This document shows positions 8,436-16,852 of a DNA stretch of 64,000 nt, in pieces. The stretch is taken from contig NZ_MQVY01000001.1 in the NCBI RefSeq assembly GCF_002954385.1, positions 224,892-288,891 of the forward strand, written 5' to 3'. The translations under genes and the position numbers were made by a program. A model generated the notes under the pieces. It did no database searches. It saw only the letters and a list, made by a program, of their open reading frames with translations, and was not told the origin of the DNA. The stretch's first letter is position 1. The number at the start of each line of letters is the position of its first letter. Source of the DNA: Tenacibaculum sp. SG-28 (GTDB lineage: Bacteria > Bacteroidota > Bacteroidia > Flavobacteriales > Flavobacteriaceae).

Positions 8436-9602
8436 ATGAATGTATCGAAATCAATATTGCCAATAATTGTACTATCTCAATTTTTGTGTACTTCCTTATG
8501 GTTTGCCGGAAATGCTATTATTGGTAATTTATCAGAAAGTTTTACATTAGGAGATAACGCATTAGCAAATTTAACTTCTGCAGTACAATTTGGGTTTATT
8601 GTAGGGACCTTAATGTTTGCTTTTTTTATGTTTGCAGATAGATTTTCTCCCTCCAAGGTTTTTGGGATTTGTGCATTCTTTGGGGCTATTTTTAACTTGG
8701 GGTTACTGTATCGTGGAAATACCACAGAAACGATAGTTTTTTTTCGATTTGTTACTGGTATTTTTTTAGCAGGTATCTATCCAGTAGGAATGAAAATTGC
8801 TTCCGATTATTATGCTCAGGGTCTGGGTAAATCTTTAGGTTTTTTAGTGGGGGCCTTAGTTCTTGGAACAGCACTTCCGCATTTATTGAAAGACATTACG
8901 GTAGGCCTTTCCTGGGAAGTTATTGTGGTTTTAATCTCTTTTCTTTCCCTATTGGGAGGCACATTAATTTTTTTTAGGGTACCAGATGGTCCGTATCGAA
9001 AGCGAAATCAAAAGATTGCATTAACCTCCTTTTCTACGGTATTCAAGGAAGTAAAATTCCGTCAGGCTGCTTTCGGTTATTTTGGACATATGTGGGAATT
9101 ATACGCGTTTTGGACTTTTATTCCTCTGTTATTACAAATGTATATTGACGATCGCCAAAGGTTACCCATGAATATTGCATTTTGCTCTTTCATTGTCATC
9201 GCTATAGGTTCTGTTTCTTGTGTTCTTGGTGGGTATCTGTCGCAATATTTTGGTGTAAAAAATGTAGCAAAATACAGTCTTTTTATGTCTTGTCTTTGTT
9301 GCTGTTGTTTCCCTTTTGTATTTTATCTATCAACGCCATCTTTATTTTTAGTCTTTCTTTTATTTTGGGGTATGGTTGTAATTGCCGACTCTCCTCTTTT
9401 TTCAACCTTAGTCGCAAATAGTACACCTTCATCACTAAAAGGGACAGCACTAACACTTGTAAATTGTATGGGATTTTCGATAACTATACTCAGCATACAA
9501 TGCCTTCAAATATGCTATAACAGTCTAGACTCTATTTATGCATTTTTATTTTTAGCGATTGGTCCAATTTTTGGGTTGTTTGCGATGGGAAAAAATAGTT
9601 AG
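8436..9602 (+). CDS. Major facilitator superfamily permease
   Basis: An integral membrane protein of 388 residues with about 12 hydrophobic segments and the MFS fold (first segment SILPIIVLSQFLCTSLWFAG; FADRFSPSKVFG loop after segment 2; GIYPVGMKIASDYY in segment 4). The frame can start at GTG 8430, but ATG two codons later is taken. Substrate unknown; this subgroup is often annotated simply as MFS transporter. It lies about 160 bp after the pirin gene on the same strand and could be in the same regulon as the AraC regulator. Confidence 0.85.
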   Translation: MNVSKSILPIIVLSQFLCTSLWFAGNAIIGNLSESFTLGDNALANLTSAVQFGFIVGTLMFAFFMFADRFSPSKVFGICAFFGAIFNLGLLYRGNTTETIVFFRFVTGIFLAGIYPVGMKIASDYYAQGLGKSLGFLVGALVLGTALPHLLKDITVGLSWEVIVVLISFLSLLGGTLIFFRVPDGPYRKRNQKIALTSFSTVFKEVKFRQAAFGYFGHMWELYAFWTFIPLLLQMYIDDRQRLPMNIAFCSFIVIAIGSVSCVLGGYLSQYFGVKNVAKYSLFMSCLCCCCFPFVFYLSTPSLFLVFLLFWGMVVIADSPLFSTLVANSTPSSLKGTALTLVNCMGFSITILSIQCLQICYNSLDSIYAFLFLAIGPIFGLFAMGKNS

Positions 9603-9896
9603 GCCCATCCAATTATAATAAAGTTTTTCTGTGGATAGTAAAAGTATCACAACTTTGAAATATTTTATTTGAGTAGACGAAAAACCATCATAAGAAGTGA
9701 AAAAAGTAGTTTTAAACAAAAGTATAACGCTACAAAAAACAAACAACCTAATATCCATATTTTTAGTATTTCGGGAATTCTGTTCGAGCGTTTCATTAGT
9801 GCTTATTTAACCTTGGTTTAAAGGTAAAACAAAATAGTTACTTTTGGTATAGAATTTCACTTTGTTTAAAAACGAACCAACGGTTCCTTGTAATTT
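9603..9896. other. Intergenic stretch, nothing recognised
   Basis: This is the convergent gap between the MFS gene and the DUF4386 gene. A 68-codon minus-strand frame overlapping the end of the MFS gene has no protein character. An imperfect inverted repeat around ACCTTGGTTTAAAGGT lies near 9810 but has no T tract. Confidence 0.4.
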
Positions 9897-10541
9897 TTAT
9901 TTACTTTCCTTGATTAGTAGCCATAACGAAAAAGCAATTTCTCCTATTATCATAATGATTGCAATGCATGCGCTTAAAACAGAGGCAGTATCTATTTCCG
10001 ATAGGATAAGTTTTAAGGTGTATAATACAACGTATATACAACCCATTATGAACATCACAATTTGCAGTAGTTTAGGAGTGTTTTTATTCCACTGTAGTAA
10101 AACACTCATTAAAACTAAATGGATACCATACATTATCAAACCGAAGTGCCATGTGGAGAGAAACAAGTAATAATTATGCTTTACAATAGCAATATTTAAA
10201 TCCTCTGTAGCAAAATTACTATAGAGGTAATAACTTGCTAAAGCAACAACCAACGTATACATTAGTCTACAAATGCTGCTAACTAAAGCAGTCATTTGCT
10301 GCATGCCTTTAAAATAGTGATACAGAGAATACGACACTGTGAAATTGCCTAAAAGTATAATCACAATTCCCAAAATCATTTTTTTGTACAAGGGTGGGTT
10401 TTTGGGTATAAACAATTCTTTTTGATCCTCTACGTACCAATTGTAAATGTCAGGAAACCAATGATAAAGCGTACAACAAGTAATTATACTTATGATAAGT
10501 ATCCCCCAGCCAGATATAGTAGCCGCTCTCGTCTTATGCAT
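9897..10541 (-). CDS. DUF4386 family integral membrane protein
   Basis: A 214-residue membrane protein with six predicted transmembrane segments. The arrangement matches DUF4386: an N-terminal segment ending before a polar loop, a middle pair (MTALVSSICRLMYTLVVALASYYLY), the block FLSTWHFGLIMYGIHLVLMSVLL, and the closing IAIIMIIGEIAFSLWLLIK. Function is unknown. It stands alone between the MFS gene (convergent) and purM (divergent). The assignment rests on overall pattern, so it is probable rather than certain. Confidence 0.7.
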   Translation of the reverse strand: MHKTRAATISGWGILIISIITCCTLYHWFPDIYNWYVEDQKELFIPKNPPLYKKMILGIVIILLGNFTVSYSLYHYFKGMQQMTALVSSICRLMYTLVVALASYYLYSNFATEDLNIAIVKHNYYLFLSTWHFGLIMYGIHLVLMSVLLQWNKNTPKLLQIVMFIMGCIYVVLYTLKLILSEIDTASVLSACIAIIMIIGEIAFSLWLLIKESK

Positions 10542-10741
10542 TGCTATTGTTATTAATTTTTAAGGATTTTGCTACCTAGATTTTTAAAAGGTAAGCTACA
10601 TGAGGGATATAATCAAAAATAATTAAAAATTATAAATCAGATGTTGTTTTTGCAATGTTTTTTTTATTGCATTCAGAGAATTCACCTTTGAAAAAAATAT
10701 AGGATAATTTTATAATCCTAAAATTATAAACGTTTATTTAC

Positions 10742-10773
10742 TTTGATAGTTTCCTGTTTTTAAAGTAATTTCG
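10742..10773 (+). promoter_or_regulatory. Probable promoter of purM
   Basis: TTTG (10742-10745), then a 20-bp spacer, then TAATTTCG (10766-10773), 27 bp before the purM ATG. Spacing and boxes agree with the Bacteroidota promoter pattern. Confidence 0.6.
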
Positions 10774-10799
10774 CAGCACACAATACAATTCAAATACAC

Positions 10800-11981
10800 A
10801 TGAGTCAAGAAGTTTCTAAACGGTATGCACAAAGAGGTGTATCTGCATCAAAAGAAGATGTGCATAATGCCATAAAAAACATAGACAAAGGTTTGTTTCC
10901 TAAGGCATTTTGTAAAATAATTCCAGATCACTTAACCAATGATGATTCCTATTGCATTATCATGCATGCTGATGGAGCAGGCACAAAAAGCTCTTTGGCG
11001 TATATGTATTGGAAAGAAACTGGAGATGTTTCTGTTTGGAAAGGAATTGCGCAAGACGCGCTAATTATGAACATCGATGATTTGCTGTGTGTTGGTGCTA
11101 CAGATAATATTTTACTTTCTTCTACAATTGGTAGAAATAAAAGCGTAATACCAGGGGAGGTGCTATCTGCAATTATCAATGGTACAGAAGAGTTAATTGA
11201 GGAGTTAAAAGGATTTGGAGTTACCATTCATTCTACAGGCGGAGAGACTGCAGATGTTGGAGATTTAGTTCGCACCATTATTGTAGATTCCACGGTAACT
11301 GCCAGAATGAAGCGTTCCGATGTTATTGATAATGCAAACATTAAAGCGGGTGATGTTATTGTTGGATTGGCATCTTTTGGACAGGCAACTTACGAAAAGG
11401 AATACAATGGTGGTATGGGGAGTAATGGACTTACTTCAGCCAGACACGATGTTTTTCATAACTATTTAGCAACCAAATATCCAGAGAGTTTTGATGCAGC
11501 AGTTCCAAAAGAATTAGTGTATTCTGGGAACACCAAATTAACTGAAGAGGTTAAAAATGCTCCCTTAGATGCAGGTAAACTAGTCTTGTCACCCACGCGA
11601 ACCTATGCGCCCATTATAAAGTCTATTTTATCAAAGTATACTGCGGAAACTATTCACGGAATGGTGCATTGCTCTGGAGGAGCACAAACAAAAATTTTAC
11701 ATTTCATAGAGGAGAACCACATCGTTAAGGATACGATGTTTCCGGTGCCACCTTTATTCCAATTAATTCAAGAGCAATCTAAGACCGATTGGAAAGAAAT
11801 GTATCAGGTTTTTAATTGTGGACACAGAATGGAGTTGTACGTTTCTCCGGAAGTAGCAAACGACATCATAGCGATATCGAAGTCATTTAATGTAGATGCT
11901 CAAGTTATAGGAAAAGTATTACCATCTACTACTAAAAAACTTACTATAAAAAGTGAATATGGTACTTTTGAATACCAGTAA
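10800..11981 (+). CDS. purM: Phosphoribosylformylglycinamidine cyclo-ligase (AIR synthase)
   Basis: PurM closes the imidazole ring in purine synthesis: FGAM plus ATP gives AIR, ADP and phosphate. The 393-residue protein shows the PurM-like fold: MHADGAGTKSSLAYMYW (substrate loop), IAQDALIMNIDDLLCVGATD (metal/ATP region), IHSTGGETADVGDLV and a C-terminal half with VHCSGGAQTKILHF. It is longer than the roughly 345-residue enterobacterial enzyme, as is usual for the Bacteroidota form. It is monocistronic here, with its own promoter and terminator; the other purine genes in the window are purE and purK near 61-62 kb. ATG at 10800 begins the conserved opening SKRYAQRGVSASKEDVH. Confidence 0.92.
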   Translation: MSQEVSKRYAQRGVSASKEDVHNAIKNIDKGLFPKAFCKIIPDHLTNDDSYCIIMHADGAGTKSSLAYMYWKETGDVSVWKGIAQDALIMNIDDLLCVGATDNILLSSTIGRNKSVIPGEVLSAIINGTEELIEELKGFGVTIHSTGGETADVGDLVRTIIVDSTVTARMKRSDVIDNANIKAGDVIVGLASFGQATYEKEYNGGMGSNGLTSARHDVFHNYLATKYPESFDAAVPKELVYSGNTKLTEEVKNAPLDAGKLVLSPTRTYAPIIKSILSKYTAETIHGMVHCSGGAQTKILHFIEENHIVKDTMFPVPPLFQLIQEQSKTDWKEMYQVFNCGHRMELYVSPEVANDIIAISKSFNVDAQVIGKVLPSTTKKLTIKSEYGTFEYQ

Positions 11982-12005
11982 ATTATTTAACATATCTATA
12001 AATTT

Positions 12006-12039
12006 AAAAAAGGCTACTTACTGTAAGTAGCCTTTTTTT
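12006..12039 (+). terminator. Intrinsic terminator of purM
   Basis: An 11-bp stem AGGCTACTTAC / GTAAGTAGCCT with a single-base apex (effectively a tight loop), preceded by A residues and followed by seven T, 25 bp after the purM stop. Confidence 0.92.
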
Positions 12040-12146
12040 GATAGATAACGGTACAGAAAATATTACCGTATCATTTTTATTCGTAACGAAAAATAACTGT
12101 AAAGCTTAAAATTAGTATTTTAGAAATCTAATTATTAAACCTTACC

Positions 12147-13377
12147 ATGAAGTTTTCGCATGTATTTTTTCTTTTTGTATTTTTTTTATTCATATTTCCA
12201 ATGGGCAAAAACTTGCAAGCACTTGGACGGACGGAGAGCAACTATTTTATCCACAGATTATATCCACGGAGTATATACAATTCGATGGTGGTACACTTCA
12301 CGAGGGAGGCTCCATGTTCTACACCAGAATTTTAGGTCCTGAAAGGATGCAAATCATCGGAAGGACCTCCGGTAGTGATATTGGTATCTCTTATGGAAAA
12401 AAAGGAGATGTATTAGAATATAAAATCTTAAATGGATTTGAGGTTTTACTTTTGAAAGATGCTAAGAACAGCATCCTTGGGCTTTTGCAAAAGAGAAAGG
12501 ACCTTTATAATTTTCAGGTACAAAACAAAATTAATTTTGAACTTGCCGGAAAATACAGAGTAAAGGGCAAAAATTATTTTATTTCTTTTATGCCAAATAA
12601 AGCAGAGGTGAAGGGCATGGGTAGCGAAGAGTCCTATAATTTCATCATGGAATACGATGCTCCCATAAATGCTTTTTCTATTGGAGGAAAACTATACCGA
12701 TATCTAAAAACTTACAGGGGACTTTTGTTATACGAAGGAACATTGGAAGCAGCGCTTGAAGATATAAAACCAATCGAGTTAGAGCTGGTAAATGGATTTC
12801 CTTTTGCTAGTACAAACCTGTTCGGTGATTATACCTTTGCCTCAAGTATTCCGTTAACCAACGCAATGCTAGCAAAGTATTCTTCCAAGGAATTACGTTT
12901 GATACGAAATGAAATATTTGCTCGGTACGGATTTGTTTTTAAAAGTGCAGATTTACAAGCACATTTTGATACTATGGATTGGTATGTTTCCATAAAAAAT
13001 AGTCAGAAGGTTGCTCTCACACCCTTAGAGAAAGTCAACATCCAATTGCTGCTAAATATGGAAGCAATAAAAAAAATGAAGAAATAACTACTTACGATTT
13101 ATTGCAAGGGAAGTGGAAATCCATAGACGATGCAAACAATGTATTGTGGTTTCAGGATACTTGGAGAAAGGAATCTACAGGTTCAAATAAGCCCTGGAGT
13201 AAAGACGCATTTATTCTAGCTGATGCATGTAATAGTAAGGTTCAGAATACTAGTGGGTCATATCTAGTCTGTCCTAATATAGACCTGTGCTGGTATATCA
13301 TTTCTATTAACGCTACAACACTGCAATTGTCTTATATCGGTAGGGGAAATACTTTAATGTATAAACGAATACGATAA
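12147..13377 (+). CDS. Exported YARHG-domain protein with C-terminal lipocalin-like domain (two frame breaks)
   Basis: As read, the gene is in three frames. From ATG 12147 a hydrophobic signal sequence runs in frame 1; the mature protein continues in another frame (STWTDGEQLFYPQIISTEY from about 12218) until TAA at 13087; a third piece runs to TAA at 13377. One missing T in the T-rich tract 12165-12187 and one missing A at about 13080-13086 would join all parts. The middle contains a YARHG domain at about 12880-13070 (SKELRLIRNEIFARYGFVFKS, then WY and LTPLEKVNI). The tail LQGKWKSIDDANNVLWFQD up to LSYIGRGNTLMYKRI resembles a small lipocalin-like barrel. YARHG domains are extracellular and of unknown role. 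Confidence 0.7.
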
Positions 13378-13411
13378 GCTTTTTTAAAAAAAAATCTAAA
13401 AATAATGAGAG

Positions 13412-14359
13412 TTATGGAATGAAACCATCAAGATTGTATGCAGATAAAAAATTCCAAAGCAAGTCGTTTGTATTAAATCCGTTAAAATTCATATCAAACC
13501 AAACGTGACCTCCTCCTATGATTTTATAGTGTACTACAGAGATTTGTGTAGTACTATCTGAGTATATGTATTGTTCTGTAGTTGTTCCATTATTGAGTTG
13601 TGAATTAATCTCTGGATTATTTTCGATACCATTAAAATTCACCCAATAAGTAATTACATCTGGGATTGCTTTTAACCCATTCCCCCCTTGGTACGGAACA
13701 ATTACGTCAGAAGTTCCGTGGATATTTATCACAGGAGTAGGGTGCGATGGATTGCATTCTCTATACGTTTCTTCTAACATGGTACCAGAAACAGAACCTA
13801 CAGCAGCAATTTTATCACTAAGGTAGCACGCTAATGCATAACTAAAAAAGCCGCCATTAGAGTATCCACAGGCATAAATACGTTTGCTATCGATAGAATA
13901 ATTGTCGGATAATTCAGATAATAAAGATGCTACAAAACCAAAATCATCTGCATCGCTTTTGTTGTTAGAGGTATCTAAGCCTGCATTCCAATGGGTTGCA
14001 CCGTTTAAAAGCGTTCCTTCTGGGTATAGCAATATAAAATTCTCCTTGTCCGCTAAAGATCGCATATCGGCATATGTCATGTGCTCCTCTGCAGTACTGC
14101 CAAAACCATGGAAATTAAAAACAACAGGGAATACAGTGCTAGAAGTATATCCTTTTGGTAGGTACAATAAGTATTTTCTTGCCACGCCATCGTGCAAAAG
14201 ACTTTGGTCGTATAATCCACTTGTCGCAGGATTTTTATCGACTTCTATTTTTGAATTTTCCGCACAAGAAATTAGAAATAGAATAACACTATACAGGCAT
14301 AAGGCTAAAAATTTAGCTTTTATTTTTGAAGACTTTGTTTTTATCAAATGGTATTTCAT
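13412..14359 (-). CDS. Lipoprotein esterase of the PHB depolymerase / feruloyl esterase type (LpqC-like)
   Basis: A 315-residue alpha/beta hydrolase with a lipoprotein signal peptide: hydrophobic segment to LFLISC with lipidated Cys 32. The fold shows an oxyanion loop FNFHGFGSTAEEH, nucleophile elbow GYSNGG with Ser 167, an acid in GTSDVIVPYQGG and a terminal histidine in IIGGGHVW. These are hallmarks of the secreted polyhydroxybutyrate depolymerase/feruloyl esterase (CE1-like) group. It is likely anchored at the outer membrane and cleaves an ester of a polymer or conjugate; the substrate is not visible. It lies downstream of thrC in the same direction but 222 bp away. Confidence 0.82.
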   Translation of the reverse strand: MKYHLIKTKSSKIKAKFLALCLYSVILFLISCAENSKIEVDKNPATSGLYDQSLLHDGVARKYLLYLPKGYTSSTVFPVVFNFHGFGSTAEEHMTYADMRSLADKENFILLYPEGTLLNGATHWNAGLDTSNNKSDADDFGFVASLLSELSDNYSIDSKRIYACGYSNGGFFSYALACYLSDKIAAVGSVSGTMLEETYRECNPSHPTPVINIHGTSDVIVPYQGGNGLKAIPDVITYWVNFNGIENNPEINSQLNNGTTTEQYIYSDSTTQISVVHYKIIGGGHVWFDMNFNGFNTNDLLWNFLSAYNLDGFIP

Positions 14360-14525
14360 AATTGGAAAAGGGTTGCTATAATATCTTTAAAAATAAGGAA
14401 ACTTTCGGGTAATACCTTTTGAAAAAAAGTTTAATTATTTAATTTTTGTATCAGAAAAATTCTGATATACTGCTCTAGAAACTCGTATTGGCTATAGTAT
14501 GAAATGTGAGTATGCGCTTAAGCAC

Positions 14526-14559
14526 CGATACCATAGTTTACCGTTAAGGCATGGTATCG
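14526..14559. terminator. Hairpin downstream of thrC
   Basis: A 9-bp perfect inverted repeat, CGATACCAT / ATGGTATCG, with a 16-base loop, 23 bp past the thrC stop. It has no clear U tract, so it may be a 3'-end stabiliser or a weak terminator. Confidence 0.4.
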
Positions 14560-14581
14560 ATATATCTCAAGGCAAATTGCA

Positions 14582-15889
14582 TTACGTTAATGTTACTTTT
14601 GAGCTTGTATTTAGATATGTTTTCAATTCATCGTAGGAAGAAATTGGAATAGATTTTTTTTCTTTTGGTAATATGGCTTTGATTTGTTCTGGAATTACAA
14701 GTTTAGTTTGTAGCGTATCTTCCACAACAGGAAGAAATTTTACGGGATGTGCAGTCTCTAAAAATATATAAAAACTATTTGGCTGTGTTTTCTGGAATGC
14801 TTTGCATCCGAGGTAACCAACTGCTCCATGTGGATCGGCGATGTAATGTCGGGTTGTGTATATATGGCGCATTGCAGCAATAGTTTCCGTATCGTTGAAG
14901 GCAAACGAAGAAAAAACTTTTTTAAGTGACGCTAAATCATTTTGAAACAGTTCTTGAATTCGAATGAAATTACTCGGATTACCAACATCCATAGCATTAG
15001 AAATTGTTGCTTTAGAAGGATTGGGGAGGTATTTCCCATTCTCTAAGTATCTAGAAATAGTGTCATTACTATTGGTGGAAGCGATAAAATGTTGGATAGG
15101 TAAACCTAGTCTTTGGGCCATGACACCAGCACAAATATTTCCAAAATTACCACTAGGAACGGAGAAGACTATTTCTTTATTTTTTTTATACACTTGTTTA
15201 TACGCGAAGAAAAAGTAAAACATTTGTGGCAACCACCTTGCAATATTTATGGAGTTAGCGGAGGTTAAGATAGGTTCAATGTCTTGGTCTAAAAATGCAG
15301 TTTTCACCATTTCTTGGCAGTCGTCAAAAACACCATCTACCTCCAAAGCGGTAATATTTTGTCCTAGGGTTGTTAATTGTTTTTCCTGAATAGTACTCAC
15401 CTTCCCACTCGGGTACAAAATCACGACTTCTACACCTTCTACGCCGAGAAAACCATTAGCAACAGCGCCACCCGTATCCCCAGAGGTAGCTACAAGAACG
15501 GTCACTTTTTCTTGTGAATTTTCATAAAAATGGGCCAAACATCGCGCCATAAACCTAGCACCAACATCTTTAAAGGCCATGGTTGGCCCATGAAATAATT
15601 CTAAAGTTCCAATGTTGTCTTCAATAGGAACTACTGGGAATTCGAAAGATAAAGTGTCTGCTATTATCTTTTTTAGTTCGTTTTTAGGAATGTCATTACC
15701 GACAAATTGTTGGATTACTTTAAAGGCAATTTCTTCCTCAGAGTAGTTCTCTAAATTTTGGATAAAGTCTTTGGGAAGCGGTTCTATGTGTTCTGGGAAG
15801 TATAGACCTCTGTCTGGAGCCAAACCTTTTACAACCGCCTCTTTAAAGCTAACGGATGGTGATTTTTTATGTAAACTGTAATAATGCAT
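14582..15889 (-). CDS. thrC: Threonine synthase
   Basis: ThrC converts O-phosphohomoserine to threonine with PLP. The protein opens MHYYSLHKKSPSVSFKEAVV and has the PLP-lysine block FHGPTMAFKDVGARFMARCL, the glycine loop ATSGDTGGAVANGF and the later VFSVPSGNFGNICAG. I place the start at ATG 15889: the open frame reaches 15967, but the extra 26 residues have no family match and would overlap thrB. The resulting length of about 435 residues is normal for the family. It is the third gene of a thrA-thrB-thrC operon, 22 bp after thrB. Confidence 0.95.
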   Translation of the reverse strand: MHYYSLHKKSPSVSFKEAVVKGLAPDRGLYFPEHIEPLPKDFIQNLENYSEEEIAFKVIQQFVGNDIPKNELKKIIADTLSFEFPVVPIEDNIGTLELFHGPTMAFKDVGARFMARCLAHFYENSQEKVTVLVATSGDTGGAVANGFLGVEGVEVVILYPSGKVSTIQEKQLTTLGQNITALEVDGVFDDCQEMVKTAFLDQDIEPILTSANSINIARWLPQMFYFFFAYKQVYKKNKEIVFSVPSGNFGNICAGVMAQRLGLPIQHFIASTNSNDTISRYLENGKYLPNPSKATISNAMDVGNPSNFIRIQELFQNDLASLKKVFSSFAFNDTETIAAMRHIYTTRHYIADPHGAVGYLGCKAFQKTQPNSFYIFLETAHPVKFLPVVEDTLQTKLVIPEQIKAILPKEKKSIPISSYDELKTYLNTSSKVTLT

Positions 15890-15911
15890 ATGCTGATTTT
15901 GTTTTGTGTAG

Positions 15912-16844
15912 TTAATGTCGTTCGAGTATCTGTACCCCTTTTGTGCTAATCTTAGAAGTAAAAACATGAAAGGGAATTCCTGTAGTAGAATAGGAGTTTT
16001 CTATAGCTTGTTTTACTTTTTTAGTAGATTCATCTCCTTTGCAAAGTGCGAAGATTGTTGGGCCAGAACCGGAGATACCTGCTCCTAAAGCACCAGCATC
16101 AATAGCAGTGCTTTTAACTGTGTCAAAATGTGGTATCAAGTGTTTTCTAACAGGCTCTACGATAATATCGCATAAAGAATTTCGTATGCATTCATAATCA
16201 TTACTATACAAGCCACTTATGAGGCCACCAACATTAGCCCATTGTGTAACTGCATCTTTTAGTGTAATTTTTTCAGGTAGGACCTCTCTGGCGTCCTTAG
16301 TTTTTATTTCAATCTGTGGATGAATTGCCACAAGACGCAACGCATCGGGTACTGGAAGTTTAATAATATCTAGTGGTTCGTAACTTCTAATTAGTACAAA
16401 ACCTCCATAAATCGCGGCTGAAACATTGTCTGCTATAGCAGATCCACAAGCTGCAACTTCTCCAAGCATGGCAAACTTTGTTAGTTCTAAAGCTGTGTAA
16501 GGATTTCCGAGTAAAACATTCATGCCATAGGCTGTTCCGCTTGCACTAGCAGCACTGCTGCCCAAACCACTTCCCGGAGTGAAGCCTTTGTGTATGGTTA
16601 TAGCAACACCAAAATTTACATTCTCTGCCTCTAACATGGCAAGAGCAACTACACCCGCTACATTTTCTTTTGGATCTAAGCTTAATCCTGTAGCACCCGT
16701 AATTTTGGTAATACGAACACCTCTTTCACTTGTTTTTATAAAGGTCATTTCATCGCCGATAGTCTCTACCGCAAAACCTAAAGAGTCAAAACCACAAGAA
16801 ACATTTGCGACTGTTGCCGGAGCGAATATTTTTAAATACGTCAT
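15912..16844 (-). CDS. thrB: Homoserine kinase
   Basis: A GHMP-family kinase of 310 residues that phosphorylates homoserine. Visible are the N-terminal APATVANVSCGFDSLG, the ATP-binding P-x-x-x-G-L-G-S-S-A-A block (TPGSGLGSSAASASG at about 89-103) and the C-terminal GAGISGSGPTIFAL. It lies between thrA (8 bp spacing) and thrC in the threonine operon. Confidence 0.96.
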   Translation of the reverse strand: MTYLKIFAPATVANVSCGFDSLGFAVETIGDEMTFIKTSERGVRITKITGATGLSLDPKENVAGVVALAMLEAENVNFGVAITIHKGFTPGSGLGSSAASASGTAYGMNVLLGNPYTALELTKFAMLGEVAACGSAIADNVSAAIYGGFVLIRSYEPLDIIKLPVPDALRLVAIHPQIEIKTKDAREVLPEKITLKDAVTQWANVGGLISGLYSNDYECIRNSLCDIIVEPVRKHLIPHFDTVKSTAIDAGALGAGISGSGPTIFALCKGDESTKKVKQAIENSYSTTGIPFHVFTSKISTKGVQILERH

Positions 16845-16852
16845 TGTTTTGA

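Noticed and set aside
9552..9758. 68-codon minus-strand open frame overlapping the MFS gene end
   Set aside because: It overlaps a clear gene antisense and has no domain or coding character.
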